A stretch of DNA of 64,000 nt from NCBI GenBank assembly GCA_029747585.1, contig JAPEVF010000013.1, positions 1 to 64,000 of the forward strand. Reading direction: 5' to 3'. A program made the translations under genes and the position numbers. The first letter of the stretch is position 1; every line of letters starts with the position of its first letter. Below the pieces are notes generated by a model that was given only the letters and a program-made list of their open reading frames with translations, ran no database searches and was not told where the DNA came from. This DNA is from Pleurotus djamor (Eukaryota; Basidiomycota; Agaricomycetes; Agaricales; Pleurotaceae). Shown here piece after piece: positions 57,223-64,000 of the stretch.

Positions 57223-57732
57223 CTACGTTGAAAGGACATTAATTATTAAGACCTTTGCTGGGAATGCACAAGTGAAATTGAACCTACCTCGTTATTGGTG
57301 GAAGAATGTAACGGTTTGAAATTGAGAATGTAGTGGTTGGTGGGTGAGAAAGGTGGTTGAGCCACTCAACCACGAGTCGTCCATTGTTCGCTCTTTTCGA
57401 TCGGAGTCGGAGATAATCAAAGCTTGGGCCATTTCGCAAATTTCCAGGTATGTCTTCACATGACCGCGACGTCTTGTCCTCCCCTAGAGTATAGCCGTGT
57501 GTCCAGACTCTCAGTCGCCCTACTACTAGGATTGAATGGGGTAGGATACTGGGATCGCGTGACCAAGACAGAAAGACCACGGTAGGCTCTCTCTGTTCAT
57601 AAGAAGCCTTACCCCGCTCACGTACTCCGGCAGTGCAAATTCAGCATGCCAATGTTTGGGACAGTAAACGCAATACACCAGACGGTATACTCTATCTCTC
57701 GTTCGCCCTCCGCTCATGATACCCACACTACT
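57223..57732. other. Spacer
   Basis: 5' flank of the acidic protein gene and 3' flank of SGNH copy A. No gene recognised. Confidence 0.4.
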
Positions 57733-58746
57733 TCAGCTCAACCACGTTCCCCATTGGCTGTGATTCCCAGCAATCAAGGCTCCCATTTCCCTGGCGACGA
57801 TCCTCAAGGCTTGTTCACTGGGATGACCAGTTTGGTACCTATATAGTCCTTGTAAGCCAGTCATTTTGCATTCCCACACCGTCTCTTACCACAGATAACT
57901 ATCTCTCGCAGCTCCCTTCGCGCCGTCAGAGTAGATGGTTCCTCTCACGTTCGGCGCAATAGTCCCGTTCAGGTATAGCTTTGGCTGGGTGAACATGTCG
58001 ACAAATAGACCGTAACTGTCAAAGAGTGCTGGCGATGATTCATTCGATGCGTCGAATTGATCCGTCGTTTCAGGATCTTACCAATATGGGCATCTTCCAG
58101 GCAAAACGCTAGCTTTTTCAGCTTCAGCTTCGCAATTTCATTCCCGGAAACGACCAATTCTCTCATGAAGATATTCCCGTAATACAGCGGGGAGAGTTCG
58201 AGGGGTAGAATCTGAATGGTCCGATGTGAGTTGCTTGCGTTTGCGTGACTTTGACATGCTACTTACGTTTTGGAAGATGAAATTCCGTGCTCCGCTGTTG
58301 TACAAGGTTGTCAACCAGTTGATGGAGCAGTCAATTACATCGACGATTGTCGCTTTACTCTGTCCGGTGAGAAGCGAGTGAGACCCAACATCGTTTGTGC
58401 CGATCCAGAGTGTGTATACGGTGCTGGCTGAATTAACCTGGAAGGTACCGTTTGATTTTCCCATAAAGTAGCTGGGTAGCTCATCTTCGAACACAGATGG
58501 AGATGGGAAAGTGATGTTGGCTGAGCATGTTGCCGCAGCTATCGCGAACGGATGCAGTTTCACACCCGTTCGACCTGCAACGTAGACCGGCCAGGCGGTA
58601 CTGTCTGGCCCTGCACCTTTTATCAGGATGTCTGTATACGCATCGCCGAAGGTGACCAGGTCTGTGATCTGACCGGGTGCTACACCACTCCCCAGGACAA
58701 GTCTCGCCAGTAAAAGCGACCCAAGAAGCGACGCGAACATGCGCAT
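57733..58746 (-). CDS. Secreted SGNH (GDSL/CE16-like) protein copy A, catalytic Ser replaced
   Basis: Exons 58746-58267, 58211-58082, 58028-57890 and 57838-57733; introns of 55, 53 and 51 nt; 284 residues with no lesion. A signal peptide (MRMFASLLGSLLLARLVLG) precedes APGQITDLVTFGDAYTD. The family has GDSYTD with the nucleophilic Ser, and copy B keeps it; here residue 36 is Ala (codon GCG). The GTND block (residues 116-119) is present. The last block reads WYQTGHPSEQALRIVARE: the His (255) is kept, but the usual Asp three residues before it is Gln. Family members are extracellular esterases, CE16 members acting on acetylated plant sugars. This copy is predicted to be secreted but catalytically inactive. 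The last exon was placed by matching copy C. Confidence 0.85.
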
Positions 58747-60270
58747 AAGTGAGTGAGGTGTTGGACTGCGCTGAGGACGCTGACCATCCCCTTTTTTAGG
58801 TAACGAACATGGGACGACTAGCTGTTCAAGGACCTACTAACATACGTCGCATCGAAAACTAGTGGGTCTTCTTCCAATATATACTTCAGTCTAGAACATT
58901 GATGGAAGGACGAAGCGACGTCAAGGCTAGGAATTGTACGAGCACCGGTGCGTTCTCGTGCACTTTACTCCAGGTTGCTAAAATGGAACTGGACTGATCC
59001 ATCCCACTCCCTTCGCCGCCTCATGCAGATGGCCTTCTAGTCGGCGTCACCCAGCATACTTTTCTTTTCCTCAAACTGCGCAGTGTCGTATGTGATTTTT
59101 TGCGGCTTTGACATACCGCAGCGAAGCCGAAACGAAGCCCAGTCGGGAATCCAGAAGCCTTTGGATCGCGGCGTCAATGATGGGTTACTCATCCTCGATC
59201 GCTTACTTCGCTTTGGGCTTTCAAACAAGACCTTAGAGGAACGGTAAAGCCACCATACTTGTCCGCTCGCCGCTTTCATCCAACATCCTTCAGGTCGAGA
59301 ATCACCGAATTGTCTCACAAACTGTTCAATGTGTATCATCAATCCAGATGCACACAGCCTATCGGTTCCGCAGCGCTCGGATAGGAATTGTAAAAACCGT
59401 TAGTCTTCCTTCAACGCTCTACTCCAGGCTTTTGTTGTTTCCAACTTATACCACAGGACGATGAACTTCGAAATCCTATTTTTTGGTGAATCTGAACGGT
59501 TCACACGTCCAACTCGCACTTAGTTGGTAAGGTTCAGCTCGAGACAGCCGAACCCGACATTCAACTCTTCGAGGGGATGTGAAAGAAGTCTCACGCCTTG
59601 GGCATCCGCGTGTACTCTAACATGTGGCCTGTCTTGTTGACCAATGGCCCATCATAAAATCGGAATACACAAGAGACTTGGTGCAAACTATCTCTCACTC
59701 AACAACTTGAACATGATTCTAATTCATTCATCACAGCCTGAGCAGTTGACCAGGGCAATCCCCGTCGTCCAACGCGTAATGATGATAAGGGTCTCACTGC
59801 ATGAATATTCCAGCGCAAGGTAGTGGACGCCGCTGTTGCCTACCGGAGTCTCCATCATCAATAGCCTTTCAAGCCAAAAGCAAGTCTGGATAGTGCTGAC
59901 GGTGGTGCTCACTACCCAAAGATGGTATCTTCAACCACGTCTTGATCGAAGGTTGGTATGTTACGGAATCTCGACCTAGTAAGCGGGAGTACGAAGCTGT
60001 ACAGTGAAGATTCCAGGACGAGGTGACGAACGCGGTTGCAAGGGTGGCCGGTAATGACAATGAGCGCTTATGCTTTCCTTGCGTACGTCCAGAATCCATT
60101 CGAACATTCTGTGTTTCCCACCTCGCCATGCTTAGCTTTGATCCAAACCTAAACATAATCCATCGACTCAATACATGCCTTCTTTTACATAAGGATCGGC
60201 CGGAAGGATACTTATAAGACTGGGACGCGATTCACACAACCATCCATCCGACACCCACCACGTTCCCATC
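58747..60270. other. No gene recognised
   Basis: No supported gene between SGNH copy A and the methyltransferase gene. Minus-strand frames at 59037-59342 and 59869-60171 are not recognisable. The part just before 60271 is the likely promoter of the methyltransferase. Confidence 0.45.
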
Positions 60271-60986
60271 ATGTTGCTTCGCATCTTTCTGAAGGACGCC
60301 GTACTCGTCACGACTGCAGCTGCGTACCACTTAGCAGTGACGCCACCGAACCCTCCAGTGGCAGAGAAGGATCGTCAGGCAAAAGGATTTTTCGAAGGAG
60401 GGGCCGTACACCTGCTCAACGTGAAGAAGGTGAGTCAACCTCACTCAGGCTTTGAAAGGTGCTCACCTGCAATGCATAGGCGATTATATGGTCGTTTATC
60501 CTCTTGGAAATCTACTCGTCCCTTTACAATGCACCGGCGAACAGCCTGCGAACCCTGCCCAGCTTCACACCAGCCTTCCTCATTGGGGCATCGTTGGCGG
60601 TTTCGGGGAGTCTTCTACGTCTCTGGTGTTACAAGACACTTGGAAAGCTATTCGACTTTCAATTCCGTATCCACCCCGACCACAAGCTCATCACCTCAGG
60701 ACCATACAGTTACGTTCGTCACCCAAGCTATCTTGGTGCCTTTTCCATGCGTCTGGGCGTAGTGATGGTTGTGTTCGCTCCCGGGTCGTGGATGATTGAG
60801 TATGGCCGGTTGCATATTCTCAGTATTCTCGCTGGAGGGTTTTGGTGCGTGGACGAAGCCATTGTGATAATTATGCTTTGGAAGAGAATGCGAGCGGAGG
60901 ATGAAGGTTTGAGGAAGAAGTTCGGCGACGAGTGGGATAGGTTTGAGCAGAAGGTACCATATCGACTTGTACCCAGTGTATACTAG
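60271..60986 (+). CDS. ICMT-like (isoprenylcysteine carboxyl methyltransferase family) membrane methyltransferase
   Basis: Exon 1 60271-60429, intron 60430-60479 (50 nt, GTGAGT...CATAG), exon 2 60480-60986; 221 residues. It starts MLLRIFLKDAVLVTTAAAYH. Several hydrophobic segments are visible. The signature of the ICMT/PEMT group is clear: GPYSYVRHPSYLG at about 127-139, which binds S-adenosylmethionine, then a second conserved block RMRAEDEGLRKKFGDEWDRF near the end. Members methylate the carboxyl group of prenylated cysteine or small lipids at the endoplasmic reticulum; the substrate here cannot be told. The frame is intact. Confidence 0.85.
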
Positions 60987-63328
60987 ACACTGAGGGCGCT
61001 TTTGGACTGTACAAAAAGATGTTATGTAAATGAACCATCGTGCATCATTTTCGACGCATGTTTTCTCGTTGTATCGACAATTGCAGCGAAACTGGAAACA
61101 AAGGGAGCAGTTTGTGTTCGCAAATAAGGATCTGAACGCGAGCCCGGGCATCTGCACCTGTGAGTCATGTCCCGAGATCCAATCAGATCAGTCAGGAGTG
61201 CATCGAAGGAGCCAGTACTAGTGAGAGGAGAAGGCGATTTGCGAAAACGACTTCGGAGGAGCGGCTCTGAGAGGACCATGAGCAGAAAGAACACCGGTCG
61301 TTCTGTCCATTCACGACCGCTAAACTTCGACCTTTGTCCCTTCGTTTATCTGAGGGAAAGCTCTACTCAAACACTCCTTCTCCAGAGCTGATAGCTTGCT
61401 TCCGCCGCGTAGTTGGTTTCAAAGTTTCCTCGTCGAGAAATTATCTCTGAGATCGGCCGTTGAGTATGCCTGGACAGAGTCGTCTATGGTCATGTGGAGG
61501 CCGTACCCACCTCACAAATCACACTTCTTCCCAATCACTTTCACCTTTGCCTTTTTCAATCAACGGGATAAATACCGCCATACCCATGGTTCCGATTCGA
61601 AGCTCGAGCTAGATGAGGTAGTGTCCCGCCCTCAAACACTTTTGACCGAGACTGACCTTCGAAGACCCCCCACAGACTTTGCACGTTCGGATGGGATGAT
61701 GAGTGGAAGCGTCATTTGAAATGGTCCATACGACGCTGTCGTTTTCGCCGGTACCAGCGGCTCTAAGTCACTTCTATGACGGTAAATTTACACTTGGAAA
61801 AGGGTCTGAGTAGGGTAAATTTCGCCATGCGGCTAGGGTGGCAGATGAGTCTCGAGAAACGATAACGCTTGGCAGCAAATGCCTACTAATGACATCACCT
61901 TCTGAGATCACTCTGATTCTCCACGTAATCGTGTCCTGCTCTAAACGATCAATTTCCTTGATCGAAAGGAAGGCCTGAGGATGCTGGTTCAAACCAGAGA
62001 TTTATGGGTCCGTTAGCTATGTGGTGATCAGTGGCAAGTGCATCGAAGGGTTTTACGGCGGTCCAGAACACAGAGAGGTTTTTGACCGAGTATTTACTGA
62101 AAAAGGTGGCCAACAAGAGAAGGGTCTCAAGCGAATGAACAACGAGGAGGAGGACTCTCCGTCTAAGGCAAACTTTGAGTATCGGCTCGAAGCACAAGGA
62201 AAGGACACGGGTTTTGTGCAGATGGTGCTGTGGTCGATCAGACGATAGCACAAACCGTTCGTTTGCATCAGTGAGAGCATTGAACGTTCCTCCAGTAGCT
62301 CGAGAAAAAGGAAAGGTGGTCGGAGAATTGGGCGGAAATTGGCACAGAAAATGGGCGCTCATGGGCTCATGGGAGGCAGGAGGAAGGAGGCGATATCCTG
62401 CAGTCGTTTTTAGTGCCACGTTTTCATAGCGTCGTAGCCGGTCCAGTATCCCTTCGGTGATCGTCTGGAGGAAGGATCAAGGAAGGATGGGGATGGTGCA
62501 CGATTGCTTCTCGGCAAAAGTAGGCAAAGAAGCTCAGAGCGCTGCATTGCTTAAGAATGGCTTCAGTACAAGACCACGCATGTGTGATAAATTGAACGGG
62601 AAGAGGGAATACATACGTTCAACGAGGATGTTCAATGAGCGAAATTCAAGCGAAATTTGGAGCTTGGCTGATGCGTGGCCGAAATGCCGAAGCTTCCCAC
62701 AGTCAATCTAAGGCTCTCACAGTCAGTGAGTAAAGCGCCGATTTTTTTTAATTATCCACCCGGCCAAAACCCCGATTTTCTTCTGGTGTCCTTAAGTTTT
62801 CCTCGCCCTCTCCACGCATTGCCGTTCTACTCCATGTCTACAAGGACCCGCGAATCACAGGCTTTGCTAGGCTTCGTCTATGCCCTGATCAACCTGGTTA
62901 CCCTGTGCAAACTTGTGATCTCAAGAATCTCTTCCGACTTCTTTTAGCTTGCCGGTCAGTTCTTGCTTCGCGGTCCGCAGGAAAAGCTGGGAATTCAGCG
63001 TACCTATGGGGGAGAAAGGAGATGAGAGGAGGTCATAGGCTTACAAGTATGTCCTTGCTGGGTTCAGTCGGCCTTGAGCTTGATACGTTGCCGTGTATCT
63101 CTCTAGAGTCCCCAAAAATCGGGATCCTGTCTTTAAGTGATGCCCAATATCAGCTATATTTCGAATAGAATCAATACTCACAACTCGCCCCGAACGTCTA
63201 AATGAGAAGCCTAGGTCCATGTCCTGGGCTCTGGTGGTAAACTCTGGGGCGGTACGGGAGACATTCGTTTCCCTCCAATTCTGCCTACACCAACCCATGA
63301 GACACATGTTCTCTCAGCTTTGGAACCG
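60987..63328. other. No gene recognised
   Basis: No supported gene. Short frames on both strands (for example 61396-61719, 62021-62248 plus, 61949-62419 minus) lack recognisable features. Confidence 0.45.
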
Positions 63329-63741
63329 ATGTGTACGCTCCCCAAGTTCAGCAAACCTTTACAAGATCTGAAGCGTCTGGACAACGTAGGAAACAAGTCC
63401 TCGAGACCGTTCGCCCTACCCTTTCTCGTAGTTCCGGTTCCGGACTTGATCTCAGAGGACCTCTGGCTTTACGACGGTTTGAGTGGACGCACCGAATTTG
63501 CACCTATATGCACGGTATCTGAGTCGAGCTCTGGGCACGAAGTTGTTCGCATACCTCAGGAGTTGTGTGTACCGGACAAAGCAGGTCCCGTGCACATTAA
63601 CGTCATCCTACTCACAGTAGCTCTGGGTTGTCCTCCGCAGATAAATTGGAACGCTCTTCGTTGGTTTCCCGATCCCCTGACGCCTACGCAGCCTGTCAGA
63701 TCGTACGAACGAAAGGATGGATCAGCCTACCTTGGGCTACA
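63329..63741 (+). CDS. Possible exon of an unidentified gene at the window edge
   Basis: An open frame from ATG 63329 reads MCTLPKFSKPLQDLKRLDNV, then LPFLVVPVPDLISEDLWLYD, and reaches a CAG/GTACGA donor at about 63741. An acceptor-like CTAG lies 48 nt further (63790). It also lies behind a possible acceptor (CTCTCAG at 63317). The composition looks like real protein, but no domain was recognised and the gene would run on beyond this exon, so the call is tentative. Confidence 0.3.
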
Positions 63742-64000
63742 GGTACGATTTCCTCATCTGACGCATACAAAATCAACAATGCTCACCTAGACATCGTATC
63801 CAGCTTTAATCGTCGTTGCTACCCCACAGCCTCAACGATGATAGACATTGTCATTCCTTGCTCGAGAAGGTGAGACATGTCTTTGGCGAATAATAGTGTT
63901 CGGTACTTACGGGGAAATAGACAATTCGATCATGTCCATCCATAGCTACACTTGAATGCGGTTGATTTGTAGCCGAATTCACTAGACTGCTAGAACGAAC
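63742..64000. other. Window end, no complete feature
   Basis: May hold the next exon of the preceding possible gene. Nothing else was seen. Confidence 0.3.

Noticed and set aside
34484..60986. GDT1-like, GST, SGNH and ICMT-like genes as a biosynthetic gene cluster
   Set aside because: They are far apart, lack a backbone enzyme or a shared regulatory sign, and the SGNH and GST copies are explained by local duplication.

Overview
The window looks like an accessory region of a filamentous basidiomycete, probably an Agaricomycete. The genes carry short GT-AG introns, mostly 48-80 nt, with CTNAC-type branch points. Long stretches hold no gene, and large F-box/leucine-rich-repeat (LRR) families sit beside SGNH (GDSL) esterases, a GDT1-type transporter, a glutathione S-transferase and an ICMT-like methyltransferase. 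Scattered N characters, several next to homopolymers, mark a draft assembly. No rRNA, tRNA, CRISPR array or replication origin was recognised. All gene models were built by eye from open frames, splice signals and comparison among paralogs inside the window.

Layout. 0-3.7 kb: repeat-rich, with a Ty1/copia relic and minisatellites. 3.7-5.4 kb: F-box gene F1, broken by one stop codon. 6.2-8.0 and 13.9-16.1 kb: three decayed copies (R1-R3) of a spliced gene, probably for a membrane protein. 8.1-13.0 kb: F-box pseudogene S1, F-box gene F2, and a third type of F-box gene. 16.6 kb: F-box stub S2. 17-20.4 kb: no recognisable gene. 20.4-26.9 kb: F-box genes F3 and F4, an unrecognised decayed gene R4, and SGNH remnant D. 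27.6-33.1 kb: F-box pseudogene F5, R5 and SGNH pseudogene C. 34.5-35.6 kb: GDT1-like gene. 36.0 kb: a 275-bp MITE. 38.6-39.9 kb: broken GST copy and an F-box fragment. 41.7-43.0 kb: F-box gene S3. 43.6-48.9 kb: SGNH copy B, R6 and F-box gene F6. 49.5-50.5 kb: intact GST. 54.0-55.4 kb: F-box gene S4. 55.6-57.2 kb: two small related proteins of unknown function. 57.7-58.7 kb: SGNH copy A. 60.3-61.0 kb: ICMT-like gene. The last 3 kb hold one possible exon.

Architecture. The block F-box - unrecognised gene - SGNH hydrolase occurs at 27.6-33.1 kb and again, inverted, at 43.6-48.9 kb. A third, rearranged copy in direct orientation lies at 20.4-26.9 kb. The GST region is duplicated too. This is a birth-and-death region in which full-length copies lie next to dead ones.

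Main results. (1) Six F-box genes share a first coding exon that consists only of the ATG; an intron of 48-60 nt starts immediately after it. (2) Five of the six share a sequence box about 100 bp upstream of the ATG. (3) The only full-length SGNH gene has lost its catalytic serine, and no SGNH copy here keeps a complete catalytic set. F-box proteins normally deliver substrates to SCF ubiquitin ligases through Skp1, so the family may serve variable substrate recognition; that role is inferred from the family and is not shown by the sequence.
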